52,591 nt of DNA from Candidatus Bathyarchaeota archaeon (GTDB lineage Archaea; Thermoproteota; Bathyarchaeia; Bathyarchaeales; Bathycorpusculaceae), in contig JARYLR010000009.1 in the NCBI GenBank assembly GCA_029907545.1, forward strand, positions 1 through 52,591. Reading direction: 5' to 3'. Of the stretch, positions 1 to 8,066 are shown in pieces (within the stretch, counting starts at the first letter, position 1; the number at the start of each line of letters is the position of its first letter). The notes under the pieces are model-generated. The model saw nothing but the letters and a program-made list of their open reading frames with translations. It was not told the origin of the DNA and ran no database searches. The position numbers and the translations under genes are program-made.

Positions 1-25
1 GATGCGTGCTGTACGCTTTACCTCC

Positions 26-35
26 CTTATAAATA
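26..35 (+). promoter_or_regulatory. TATA-box-like element
   Basis: CTTATAAATA is a good archaeal TATA match on the plus strand. It lies about 120 bp before the ATG at 154, so it would give a leader of roughly 100 nt. Whether it serves that gene is inferred. Confidence 0.35.
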
Positions 36-153
36 GGGTTTGGACGTGTGTGCTTTTTGTATACTGTTTTGTTGTGTATCGGTTTTGGGAATATTTCGCT
101 TGAGAAAGAACTGATTTATTAAGACATGCGATATGTTGTTATGAGGAAATGGC

Positions 154-393
154 ATGAGAATCATAAAAAACAAAAAAGCAAAGAAAATTGATCTTCTTGA
201 AATGTCTGAAGCAGAGAAACAAAAAGTGATAGCAAGAATCAAGGAAGTTTTGCAGCAGAAAGTTGCAGAGACAAAGATGTGGCAATCGTTTTTTGATGCT
301 GAGAACCTGACAATAAACGGAAACGCCATTCACTGCAACGAAAACGAGTTAACAGGGTTTTCGCTTAAGGCAGACTTGCTGAAAGGCATGTAA
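154..393 (+). CDS. Small hypothetical protein, 79 aa
   Basis: I do not recognise the family. The protein is short, rich in Lys and Glu and mostly helical in its first 45 residues, with no membrane segment or Cys motif. The ATG at 154 is preceded by GAGG about 8 nt upstream, a good Shine-Dalgarno site, which supports translation. It converges on the LigB-type gene, with 10 bp between the two stops. The antisense reading frames over it have no ribosome-binding site and look like shadows. Confidence 0.6.
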   Translation: MRIIKNKKAKKIDLLEMSEAEKQKVIARIKEVLQQKVAETKMWQSFFDAENLTINGNAIHCNENELTGFSLKADLLKGM

Positions 394-403
394 CACTTTC
401 TGT

Positions 404-1255
404 CTACTTCTTTTTGCTTTGGCATCTGGACTTGGATGGCATGTAAGCGGCACAAAGCATGCCGTAGTAAGTAGGAACTTCGTAAGACAGCAAACGAGGT
501 TTCATCGGAACCCGATTTAGGAGTCCTTGAAGCATCGCGAGTTGCCACAAGCTGTCGGGTTTGGCGTCGTCAATAAACTTTGAAGGTAACTTGAACAGTG
601 GCTTCAGATCATTTTCCAGAACAGCTTTTCTAACCATGTCATCAAACCTCTTTGAAGCCACGTTAAAGCCGTATGGTCCTTTAGCACTATGTGCGTGACC
701 TTGATCGGCGCTGGCGACAAAGGCAACTCTCTTTTCAAGGTGATCAGCGGTTTCCGCTATTATTTCGCCGAATTTTGTTAGGTTTTTCAGTGGAATTTCT
801 CTTGATGGAGTGACTATAACGATCTGAGGTTTCTCGCTTTCTTTTTTACAGAAGAACCATAGAGGTATCAGTGTTCCCCAGTCCATTGGCATGCATGATG
901 CTGACCCTTCGCTTGTGCCATAGTTGGCACCTACAACGGGAAGCCTCGCTTTTTTGGCGTTGCCAATAAGGGTTTTCGCCAGTTGTCTATCGCATCTGCG
1001 TCTGAGCTTTACTTGACCGCTTTCTGATCCCAGTGCTCCTTCTGCAAACTCGGAGGTGACCACGCCTATGGTTGCTTCCAAGCGCAAGTTATGCGGCGAG
1101 GCTACCACTATGGTCTGAGGCTTTTGTTTGTTTATGAACTTTGCAAGCGTTTGCATGCTTTTGCGTGATTCCGCAAACAATTCCATCTTGTCACCTGCCA
1201 GTTCGGGAATAATCTCGGCCCCGTGCGGAGCAATGCAAGCAAACACCAAGCACAT
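404..1255 (-). CDS. Class III extradiol dioxygenase-like protein (LigB/AmrB type)
   Basis: This 283-residue protein belongs to the LigB superfamily of Fe(II) extradiol dioxygenases, which includes the AmrB/MEMO proteins. Visible motifs are APHG near residue 9, SPHN near 54 and DQGHAHS near 205; in the family such His residues bind metal. Length and layout match the AmrB-like proteins that occur with AMMECR1 and the radical SAM protein AmrS. An AmrS-like gene lies about 5 kb away at 6085, but no AMMECR1 gene is in the window. The ATG at 1255 follows GGTGG at about 7 nt. The substrate is unknown; aromatic ring cleavage should not be assumed. Confidence 0.75.
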   Translation of the reverse strand: MCLVFACIAPHGAEIIPELAGDKMELFAESRKSMQTLAKFINKQKPQTIVVASPHNLRLEATIGVVTSEFAEGALGSESGQVKLRRRCDRQLAKTLIGNAKKARLPVVGANYGTSEGSASCMPMDWGTLIPLWFFCKKESEKPQIVIVTPSREIPLKNLTKFGEIIAETADHLEKRVAFVASADQGHAHSAKGPYGFNVASKRFDDMVRKAVLENDLKPLFKLPSKFIDDAKPDSLWQLAMLQGLLNRVPMKPRLLSYEVPTYYGMLCAAYMPSKSRCQSKKK

Positions 1256-1293
1256 TTTTTTCTTTCCACCACTGTTTCTTGCATATTCCTTTC

Positions 1294-1349
1294 ATGGAAG
1301 TAGGTGATTGTCTCTATAGACTAGGAAGAATGCTAGAAGAGACTTCCAT
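1294..1349. repeat. Nested inverted repeats in divergent promoter region
   Basis: ATGGAA (1294) pairs with TTCCAT (1344), and GTCTCT (1310) pairs with AGAGAC (1338). The two right arms are adjacent and the left arms are 10 nt apart. The region lies between the LigB-type gene and the protease, so it could be a bulged RNA stem or regulator sites. Confidence 0.3.
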
Positions 1350-1384
1350 AAAATTCTTATGCAGTTCGACACAATTATTTTATG

Positions 1385-1396
1385 CTCACATGTGAG
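1385..1396. promoter_or_regulatory. 12-bp perfect palindrome at the protease promoter
   Basis: CTCACATGTGAG is a perfect palindrome placed right after the TATA-like ATTATTTTATG (1373-1383) and just before the ribosome-binding site at 1402. That is where a repressor would block transcription start. An operator role is inferred from position only. Confidence 0.4.
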
Positions 1397-1413
1397 AGAA
1401 AGGAGAATTGACA

Positions 1414-4068
1414 ATGTTCACCATACCAAACATGTATTATGGAAGAGACAGAACAAAAGCGCTTCTGCTATCAGTAATCCTGATCACATCAACATTTGCA
1501 GTACTTGCACCCATGTCCGTTTCAACGATCAACAACACAACAGCAGCCGCTGCAGTTCAAAAGCTCACGACAAGCGTAGCGAAATCTCTAGCTGAGAATG
1601 CTGCAGAGATGAACGTAATCATTCAGACAACCAGCAATGTCGAAGTCAAAGCCCAAGTGGAAGCTTTAGGCGGAAGAATCACCCAGGTTTTCAAGAGCGT
1701 TGAAGCGATGGCTGTTTCCATTTCTTCAATAAACCTCTTGGAATTAGCTTCGAACAGGCATGTCATCAAAGTATTTGAAGACAAGTTGCAGAAGATAACC
1801 TACAGTGGGGCCTTCACAGAAGAACTTAAACCAAACGTCCCACGCGACCCTCTGACGGAACTCCCAATGGCAGAAACCCCTACTTCAGAAATTGAGGTTG
1901 AGCCAATAGCCATTGAGGACTTGCAGTGCGTGGAACCCAGCATATACACAAACGCGTATCTAACCCACGCCGACGTAGCTTGGGTTGACACAAACTACGG
2001 CGCTGGATCCACAGTCGTGATAATTGACACCGGCGTCTGGTCTGATTCCCCTTTGCTCAGCGGCAATGTGATTGGCGGAGTTGACATAAGCGTTGACGCC
2101 GGAGACCCCACATATGGCGGCTACAACAACCCTCTAAACCACTACCACGGAACAGCATGCGCACATCTGCTTGCTGCACACGCGCTTCTGCGGTTCTACC
2201 CCAACCATGCGTGGGGAGAGGCAATATACCGATATGACCCTGAAGGATCATGGAAGGACGCTGCTGGATACGTCTATGTAACATGTATGGGCATCGCTCC
2301 TGCGGCATCCATATATGGCATTAAAGTCTTTCCACACACTGGTGCTGGCGCGCCAACATCAACCATAATGGAAGCCATAGATATTGCTATCCAAATGAAG
2401 ATCAACGGAACCTTGGACGTTGATGTCATCAGCATGAGCCTAGGCGGTGGAGTTGGAGCAGACGGCGAAGACCCAGAAGACCTGCTTGTAGACGCAGCCA
2501 CAGCCGCAGGAATCACAGTTGTCGCAGCCGCAGGCAACGAAGGACCAGCCCCACTTAGAGTTAGCTCTCCAGCAAGCGCCAAAACAGCAATATCCGTAGG
2601 CGCCGCAATGGATCCAATCCACGAACGCGTCTGGGGAGATATCTACTTCTACCGCTATTACGGTGCTCCTCCAGGAAGCGGCTGGGGCGAACTATACTGG
2701 TATCCACACGATGAGATGTCAATAGTGGACTTCAGCAGCAGAGGGCCATCAGCAGACGGAAGAATCAAACCTGAAGTAGTCGCCACAGGCTCATGGTGCT
2801 TCCTAGGCGTCTTCGCTGACGGATACATCCGTATAGGCGGCGGAACTTCCTTCTCATGTCCACAAGTGGCAGGCGAAGCCGCGCTGCTCAATGCGTACGT
2901 GGAAATGAACGGCCTCAGCATAGGTCCACCAGAAATCAAACAGGCAATATATGACGGTGCCGAAGAAATCCCAGGCTTCACAGCGATGGAGCAGGGTGCA
3001 GGATACATTAACGTCTTGAACTCGCTAAACGTCATCAAATCCGGAACCTACGGAACAATCCCGTCAACATGGTCCCACCACATCTGCAAACCATGGTTTC
3101 CGCCAATAAGCACAAGCTTTCTCTGTGGAGGAAAACTGGTGCTGCATGACATAACACTGGAACCTGGAAAATACAAGTACGTTGCCTTCTGGACAGACAG
3201 CGAACTTGACTCTATAAAGATCACCCTCTCAGGAGTCCAGCTTGCCGACCCAAGTCAGCAGAACCCAGGCTTCGGAGACGCAGGCGTTCTCTACGTAAGC
3301 ACTCCTGAACGAGGAGGAATCGACGAATACCTATTCTACGGCGCCTACTTCACAAGTGACGGGCAAGCGTTGTACACGACGAACGTGCCATTCCAGCCAG
3401 GCGTCGTTAGGCTAGTGCTGGCAGGCGACTACTCAAGCTACGAATCAGTATTCATCAGCGAGCTCAAGATAGAGGTCACCGAAGTCTTCGTATCAAGCAC
3501 AGATAAGACTGTATACTTGCTTAACATGGGCGTCGCCACCGAAGCTCAGGTCGAGGTGTACCCAGGAAAGATCGAAAGATTCACAGGCAAGGTTAAGCAA
3601 GGTGAAACCGATATGTACACTTTCAACATACCGGACGCCAACGGCTTTGCCTTCGTGATTCTCTCCTGGTGGCGTGACTGGGCACACTGGGCAACAACAG
3701 ACTTGGACTTAATTGTCATCTTGCCTGACGGCTCGCTGAACGTTGACGGCGCAACCGCTGCATCACCAGAATCCATAATGATCGAAGGATCAGGACTATA
3801 CACTATCTTAGTGGACGGCTACCAGGTGTACTTTGATAAAACTGAGTGCTACACTTTGGAGATCGTATATTTCGCAGATGTTACACCTCTGTGGTCCTCA
3901 CCCGTCTTTCAGGTTGGGTGCTTGACCAAAGTTAAATCTCCCGTTTACGGTCTCGCTGTGGTCTGGCTACATGATACAGACTTTGACTCTTGGTACATCG
4001 CAGGCTTCCGGCAGCTGATGAAGAGTGGGTGCGGCAAAGGTGCTTCGTCTCCACACGGTTCAAACTAG
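1414..4068 (+). CDS. Secreted subtilisin-like serine protease (S8)
   Basis: A large (884 aa) secreted subtilase. The order is: N-terminal hydrophobic signal segment (about 10-35), an I9-like propeptide (about 60-125), the S8 catalytic domain (about 170-545), then beta-rich regions including a prepeptidase-C-terminal-like domain (about 690-830). The catalytic triad is visible as D205 (IIDTG), H245 (HYHGT) and S479 (GGGTS), with oxyanion Asn N375 (AAGNEG). There is no C-terminal anchor, so the product is probably released or held by the cell surface. A TTG at 1408 is in frame, but GGAG at 1402-1405 is correctly spaced for the ATG at 1414. A T-rich tract follows the stop. Confidence 0.92.
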   Translation: MFTIPNMYYGRDRTKALLLSVILITSTFAVLAPMSVSTINNTTAAAAVQKLTTSVAKSLAENAAEMNVIIQTTSNVEVKAQVEALGGRITQVFKSVEAMAVSISSINLLELASNRHVIKVFEDKLQKITYSGAFTEELKPNVPRDPLTELPMAETPTSEIEVEPIAIEDLQCVEPSIYTNAYLTHADVAWVDTNYGAGSTVVIIDTGVWSDSPLLSGNVIGGVDISVDAGDPTYGGYNNPLNHYHGTACAHLLAAHALLRFYPNHAWGEAIYRYDPEGSWKDAAGYVYVTCMGIAPAASIYGIKVFPHTGAGAPTSTIMEAIDIAIQMKINGTLDVDVISMSLGGGVGADGEDPEDLLVDAATAAGITVVAAAGNEGPAPLRVSSPASAKTAISVGAAMDPIHERVWGDIYFYRYYGAPPGSGWGELYWYPHDEMSIVDFSSRGPSADGRIKPEVVATGSWCFLGVFADGYIRIGGGTSFSCPQVAGEAALLNAYVEMNGLSIGPPEIKQAIYDGAEEIPGFTAMEQGAGYINVLNSLNVIKSGTYGTIPSTWSHHICKPWFPPISTSFLCGGKLVLHDITLEPGKYKYVAFWTDSELDSIKITLSGVQLADPSQQNPGFGDAGVLYVSTPERGGIDEYLFYGAYFTSDGQALYTTNVPFQPGVVRLVLAGDYSSYESVFISELKIEVTEVFVSSTDKTVYLLNMGVATEAQVEVYPGKIERFTGKVKQGETDMYTFNIPDANGFAFVILSWWRDWAHWATTDLDLIVILPDGSLNVDGATAASPESIMIEGSGLYTILVDGYQVYFDKTECYTLEIVYFADVTPLWSSPVFQVGCLTKVKSPVYGLAVVWLHDTDFDSWYIAGFRQLMKSGCGKGASSPHGSN

Positions 4069-4084
4069 AAGTACGTAGAACTGT

Positions 4085-4110
4085 CTCTTTTTCTCCCTCT
4101 TTTTTTGTGT
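4085..4110 (+). terminator. T-rich terminator after the protease gene
   Basis: A pyrimidine stretch with a run of seven T residues starts about 17 bp after the protease stop. Archaeal RNA polymerase terminates at oligo-T tracts on the coding strand. It also separates the protease from the convergent tRNA gene. Confidence 0.5.
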
Positions 4111-4137
4111 TCAACCGAAAAAAGCAAGCAATTGTTT

Positions 4138-4216
4138 TGGTAGCGGGGAGTAGATTTGAACTACTGATCTCTGGGTTATGAGCCCAGCGGGTTAATCCTG
4201 GCTACCCCACCCCGCT
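4138..4216 (-). tRNA. Initiator tRNA-Met (CAT)
   Basis: On the minus strand the sequence folds as a full cloverleaf: acceptor AGCGGGG/CCCCGCT, D stem GGGT/ACCC, anticodon stem CTGGG/CCCAG with loop CTCATAA, T stem AGTAG/CTACT with loop TTCAAAT, discriminator A and an encoded CCA (4138-4140). The A1-U72 end pair and the three stacked G-C pairs next to the anticodon loop identify an initiator rather than an elongator tRNA. The body is 76 nt without CCA and no intron is seen. Confidence 0.95.
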
Positions 4217-4343
4217 TCCGCTTAAGTTTGAGAGGTTTGGTGTCTGGCTGAGGTAGTAAATGTTGAGCTACCGTATATTAGTATTCTTGTCGGTAAAAGC
4301 ATTTTAGTAACCCTGTTCTTTTATGCGTCTGAGAGATGTGTGA

Positions 4344-4988
4344 ATGGATAGGTCATATTTCCATCAGACGCGTAAGGCTGCTTTGAAGAATCCTGTTTTT
4401 GTGCAGGGTCTTCCAGGCTTTGGGAACGTTGGAAAGATTGCGGCGAATCTTTTGGTGAAGTTTTGTGGGGCTAAGCCTTTTATGGAGCTGTATTCGCCTT
4501 CGTTTCCTGATTACGTTTCTGTCAGTTCTAAGGGGGTTTGTATATTGCCGCGCTACGAGTTTTATGCAGCGTCGATGGAGAAGGGTGACTTTTTAATAAT
4601 GACTGGAGACACGCAGCCCTCTTTTGATGATGTTGTCTCTCACTATGTGCTCTGCGGGGAGGTGCTGGACTTCGTGGAGAAACACCAGTGCAAATTCGTT
4701 ATAACCATTGGCGGTGTGCCGATTACTGAGGAGAAAGCACAGGTTTACGTGGCGGGAACTACGCCGAAGATAGCGTTGGAGTTTATGGAGAAAGGCGCGG
4801 TGATCTACGGCAAGGGCAGAGTAGTCGGAGCCACAGGACTTATGCTTGGCCTTGCAAAAGAACGCAGCCTAGACGGGTTATGTCTTCTGGGCGCGACGAC
4901 GGGCTTTCAGGCTGATCGGGGTGCAGGGTTTGCTGTTTTTAAGTTTCTGATGAAAGCGCTGGGGTATGATACAAAGGAAGGGTTATAA
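4344..4988 (+). CDS. PAC2-family protein (proteasome assembly chaperone-like)
   Basis: This 214-residue protein matches the archaeal PAC2/PbaA-PbaB family related to eukaryotic proteasome assembly chaperones. Signatures include QGLPGFGNVGKI near residue 19, the FPDY segment near 52, TGDTQPS near 81 and IGGVP near 127. Archaeal PbaB acts as a proteasome-associated chaperone; whether this paralogue does so cannot be told from sequence. The ATG at 4344 is the first in frame. A small membrane protein follows after 34 bp and may be co-transcribed. Confidence 0.88.
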   Translation: MDRSYFHQTRKAALKNPVFVQGLPGFGNVGKIAANLLVKFCGAKPFMELYSPSFPDYVSVSSKGVCILPRYEFYAASMEKGDFLIMTGDTQPSFDDVVSHYVLCGEVLDFVEKHQCKFVITIGGVPITEEKAQVYVAGTTPKIALEFMEKGAVIYGKGRVVGATGLMLGLAKERSLDGLCLLGATTGFQADRGAGFAVFKFLMKALGYDTKEGL

Positions 4989-5022
4989 GTAGAATCGCAG
5001 ATTTTAAGGTCAATGTTGGAAC

Positions 5023-5274
5023 GTGAAGGCTATGGCTGAAGAGGAGAAGACTGGTGTAACCTCGGAAAGGGCGGGTACGGAGTCACGTTTCCGAAAAATA
5101 CTGCTTGTCATTGTGGCGGCGTTTTTGACTTTTGCAGGTCCAACGTATGTCGTATATGTTCTTCTGAATATTCTTAAGATTGACTATTTTATTTCAATGG
5201 GATGCGGGTTTGTCCTGTTTATGATCGGCATGGTGCTTATCTGGTACTTGATTAGAAGGAAAAGCATCACGTAA
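5023..5274 (+). CDS. Small two-helix membrane protein
   Basis: The 83-residue product has a charged N-terminus (about 25 residues) and two hydrophobic helices (about 27-50 and 56-77) ending in a short basic tail, RRKSIT. I do not recognise a family. The frame can start at GTG 5023 or ATG 5032; no strong ribosome-binding site decides between them. It lies 34 bp after the PAC2-like gene in the same direction. Confidence 0.55.
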   Translation: MKAMAEEEKTGVTSERAGTESRFRKILLVIVAAFLTFAGPTYVVYVLLNILKIDYFISMGCGFVLFMIGMVLIWYLIRRKSIT

Positions 5275-5420
5275 ACTTTTGTTTAGGTAGTGGCCGCGTT
5301 TTTTGCCTCAGATACCCCAGGGTACATCACGGTCTCAGGTAAATGGCCTCTTCATCGGCGTTTTTAGAATACTTTTGGCGGGTATTAAGAGTTGTTGAAG
5401 CGTTTGGGGTTTTGTAGTAA

Positions 5421-5429
5421 CGCATATAA
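5421..5429 (+). promoter_or_regulatory. TATA box before the RHH/V4R-like gene
   Basis: CATATAAGA is TATA-like. Transcription would begin about 25 bp downstream, near 5450. This argues for translation from ATG 5454 rather than the in-frame ATG at 5433. Confidence 0.45.
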
Positions 5430-5453
5430 GATATGCTGAGGGATATACCTGCT

Positions 5454-6047
5454 ATGCAAGAAGAAAAGGCGAAGAGACTCGAAGAAATCATGGCAAAAAA
5501 CGGGCAATCAGCCAAGAGAACAACGATAATACTTGACAAGGAAGAAAGAGAGTTCATCGATTCCCTCATCCGAGAGGGCAAGGAACCTGGAATCAAGCCT
5601 TTGATTTCCAAGATGCTTGATGTCTACCGAAGCATGATGATTTACGATTGGCGTTTTCCAGGCGAGTACTATTGCGGGATAAGCCGTGTGGCTTTTGTAA
5701 ACGTGGAGCTCGTTAATATTTTGATTCACCAGATTCCCGTAGAGAAGTGGCGTGGTATTGGCCGAAGTATGGGAGAGGCGGCTAAAGTTTCTGTGGAGGC
5801 GACAATCGGCATCCAAACGTCTACTTCTGACAGTTGGCCAGATATTTTCAAGAGGCTAAGGGTTCAGGGGTTCGGGGACTTTTATCTGAAAGACAAGTAC
5901 ATCCTCGTAAAGGCTCCTTTCATCAACGAGGCTGAGATTGCTGCAGGCTTTATCGAGGGGCTGCTTGGTATAGAATTGAATGTCAAGACTGCAACACCGC
6001 CTTTTGTGTTTGAGATCAAAGAGAAGCCTGATGCAACAAGCAAATAA
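5454..6047 (+). CDS. Ribbon-helix-helix protein with V4R-like C-terminal domain
   Basis: Residues about 15-55 look like a ribbon-helix-helix DNA-binding unit: a short strand (RTTIIL) followed by two helices. The C-terminal 110 residues resemble the V4R/4VR small-molecule-binding fold (FGDFYLKD, PFINEAEIAAGFIEGLLGI) but lack the Cys pair often seen at its end. A ligand-controlled DNA-binding role is therefore plausible but inferred. I placed the start at ATG 5454 (197 aa) from the TATA position; ATG 5433 would add seven residues. The AmrS-like gene follows after 37 bp and could be in the same operon. Confidence 0.6.
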   Translation: MQEEKAKRLEEIMAKNGQSAKRTTIILDKEEREFIDSLIREGKEPGIKPLISKMLDVYRSMMIYDWRFPGEYYCGISRVAFVNVELVNILIHQIPVEKWRGIGRSMGEAAKVSVEATIGIQTSTSDSWPDIFKRLRVQGFGDFYLKDKYILVKAPFINEAEIAAGFIEGLLGIELNVKTATPPFVFEIKEKPDATSK

Positions 6048-6084
6048 ATGCTGACGTAGGTAGATTGCATTGGAGCGGGGTTCA

Positions 6085-7140
6085 ATGTCGCTGCATGAGG
6101 CTATGCTCTACGAGAAACTGGAAAAGAAGAAGGTCAAGTGTTTTCTTTGTGGAAGAAGATGCATCATAAACAAGGATGGAACAGGCTTCTGCCTTGTTAG
6201 AAGAAACGAGGAAGGCGTGCTATATTCTCTTGTCTACGGAAAGGCTATATCTGCTGGGATAGATCCAATTGAGAAGAAGCCGCTTTCACATTTTAATCCC
6301 GGTTCTTTGGCGCTGTCGGTTGCCACGGTTGGCTGCAATTTCCGTTGCCAGTTCTGCGACAACTGGATGATAAGTCAAGAAAAGAAGATGGCTGGCAAGG
6401 ATTTTCCTCCAGGCGAGGTGGTTAAGGCTGCGAGGGATCACGGGTGCCAAGGGATAAGCTACACGTACACTGAGCCCACGATTTTTTTTGAGTACGCTTT
6501 TGACACGGCGAAGCTTGCGCGTCAAGTTGGGTTTTTTAATACTTTTGTTACGAATGGGTATATGACTCCTGAAGCGGTGAAGGCGATTGCGCCTTATCTT
6601 GATGCGGCAACGGTTGACTTTAAAGGTGGTGGGGATCCAGAGTTTTACAAGGTTTTTTCTTCTGTGCCTTCTGTTGAGCCGATTTATGCGGCTTTGAGGG
6701 AGATGAAGAGGAATGATATTCATGTCGAGATTACGAATTTGATTGTGCCGAAGACTGGGGACTCGTTGGAGCAGATAGGCGGTTTGGCTTCTTGGATTAG
6801 AGACGCTTTGGGCAGGGATACTCCGTTTCATCTTCTCCGTTTTCATCCAGACTATCAGATGACAACGATTCAAGCTACACCTATCGAGACGTTGGAGAAG
6901 GCTTACATGGTGTCGAAGGAGGCTGGGCTTAACTATGTGTACATTGGCAATGTGCCTGGGCATCCGTGCGAGAGTACTTACTGCCCGAACTGTAACGAGT
7001 TGGTTGTGAAGCGCTTCGGATTTGAGATTACTAAGTGGAGTTTGACGAGGGATATGCGTTGTCCGGTGTGTGGTCACCAGATCCCAATTCGGGGAAGCTT
7101 GCATGCTGGTGGACGTAGCTACCCGTTTGCGCTATTCTAG
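6085..7140 (+). CDS. AmmeMemoRadiSam system radical SAM enzyme (AmrS-like)
   Basis: A radical SAM enzyme of the AmrS family. The 4Fe-4S site is CNFRCQFC (C84, C88, C91), preceded by a Cys-rich N-terminal region (C19, C22, C26, C36) and followed by a C-terminal zinc-ribbon-like part with CPNC and CPVC pairs. The family occurs with AMMECR1 and MEMO/LigB-like proteins; the reaction is not established. A TTG at 6070 is in frame, but GGAG at 6072 is well spaced for ATG 6085, giving 351 aa. A LigB/AmrB-type gene lies at 404-1255 and a second related radical SAM gene at 8067. Confidence 0.88.
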   Translation: MSLHEAMLYEKLEKKKVKCFLCGRRCIINKDGTGFCLVRRNEEGVLYSLVYGKAISAGIDPIEKKPLSHFNPGSLALSVATVGCNFRCQFCDNWMISQEKKMAGKDFPPGEVVKAARDHGCQGISYTYTEPTIFFEYAFDTAKLARQVGFFNTFVTNGYMTPEAVKAIAPYLDAATVDFKGGGDPEFYKVFSSVPSVEPIYAALREMKRNDIHVEITNLIVPKTGDSLEQIGGLASWIRDALGRDTPFHLLRFHPDYQMTTIQATPIETLEKAYMVSKEAGLNYVYIGNVPGHPCESTYCPNCNELVVKRFGFEITKWSLTRDMRCPVCGHQIPIRGSLHAGGRSYPFALF

Positions 7141-7764
7141 ACTCGATGCTGTGCGGGAAAAATTTTGTCTGGTGCAAGATTTTTACCCCCCTTATATACA
7201 CTCCTATTTTGCAGTCTGTGGAGTTAGGTAAAACTCCATTATGAAGTCTCAATATGAGCCTTGGATATCCTACATGCGCTCGACTAGTAGAAGAAGAAAG
7301 AGATTTGAAAATCTGTGTTACCTCAGTGGACTCCGGCAGATCCTTTTGTTTTGCTAGAATGACAGTGTAGGTTGCGACTGGCAAAATCTGCAGTTCTCCA
7401 AAAAAGCATAGCCAAACTAATATTGTCTCACTTGATAACCATGATATTCCTGAGAACAGCAAGATCAAGGGTATGCCAACTCCCAGTGACGGTATTGTGA
7501 TTCTATACCTGAGAGATCTTTTTTTGAGAAACCCATCTACCGTTATATACGCTAGAGCTAAATGACCGAGCCCCCATAGGATGCTTATTATCCATGGAAA
7601 TCCATAGGTGCTAAGTGGCATATAACTGACATTCATCACGAACATATCAAAGTCGTAATCGAGTATTTTCCATAAAGCAAAACGCTGAATCCAAGTAATG
7701 CAACATAATCAACAAGCAACGCTGCGAAGCCCTTGTTGGCGAACACCCGCTTCGCCTTTTCCAC
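7031..7764 (-). pseudogene. Frameshifted 2TM-domain membrane protein gene
   Basis: Two frames together encode a 2TM-domain-like protein. Frame one starts at GTG 7764, just after an AGGAGG ribosome-binding site and a TATA box near 7800, and runs through KRVFANKGFAALL and a first hydrophobic helix. It stops soon after 7640. Frame two carries on with natural-looking sequence (RFALWKILDYDFDMFV, then STYGFPWIISILWGLG, the second 2TM helix) and two further helices. The frame change lies near 7660-7700. Beyond about 7300 frame two has no family features and runs on to 7031, antisense to the amrS-like gene, so the true end may also be lost. A sequencing error is the alternative to real decay. Confidence 0.6.
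7186..7238 (+). promoter_or_regulatory. C-tract TATA element followed by a hairpin
   Basis: A run of six C residues precedes TTATATACACT, a TATA-like plus-strand element. About 20 bp further on, TGGAGTT (7219-7225) and AACTCCA (7232-7238) form a 7-bp hairpin with a 6-nt loop. No convincing plus-strand gene follows, apart from a 38-codon frame starting at ATG 7241. This could be the start of an untranslated RNA. A similar C-tract TATA element occurs near 18590-18610. Confidence 0.3.
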
Positions 7765-7796
7765 GGTCCTCCTCTTCCAACGATTTCTTCTGATGG

Positions 7797-7811
7797 ATGC
7801 ATTTATAAAAC
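7797..7811 (-). promoter_or_regulatory. TATA box of the 2TM gene
   Basis: On the minus strand CGTTTTATAAATGC holds TTTATAAA about 35 bp before the GTG start at 7764. Transcription would start near 7775, just ahead of the AGGAGG site at 7765-7773. This is why the ATG at 7821 was rejected as the start. Confidence 0.5.
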
Positions 7812-7821
7812 GATAATGCAT

Positions 7822-8066
7822 TTAAATTTTATGTATATGACAGCCTGCAATTCTGGATCTAATCCAATGTGTGAACTTTTTCGAGATCACAACCATTTTC
7901 ACAGCTTGACTTTCACGAACAGACCAATTTCGGATAGTGCTGATCCACACAACGAGGCTGGGTTTATCCTTCTTAGGCGACAGCGATTTCAACATGGGGC
8001 CATTAAATTAAAGTGTTCTGCGTCTTGTTTTAATATTTCCTTACCCATGAACTGTGTTGAAGTATA
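7822..8066. other. Intergenic region between divergent genes
   Basis: Besides the copy of the operator-like motif at 7848-7866, I see TTTTAATATTTCC (about 8029-8041), a plausible TATA region for the radical SAM gene starting at 8067. A plus-strand open frame covers 7816-8067 but has no ribosome-binding site, overlaps both promoters and resembles no protein, so it is not called. Confidence 0.4.
7848..7866. promoter_or_regulatory. Operator-like motif, copy 1
   Basis: CAATTCTGGAT followed by CTAATCCA matches the motif at 13946-13965 except for one missing T in the centre. It lies about 40 bp upstream of the TATA box of the 2TM membrane gene. Here the palindrome is imperfect (TGGAT/ATCCA arms). 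Confidence 0.45.

Noticed and set aside
6286-7104. Long minus-strand open frame over the AmrS-like gene
   Set aside because: It is rich in Arg, His and Asn with no domain, and lies fully antisense to a clear radical SAM gene; a shadow frame.
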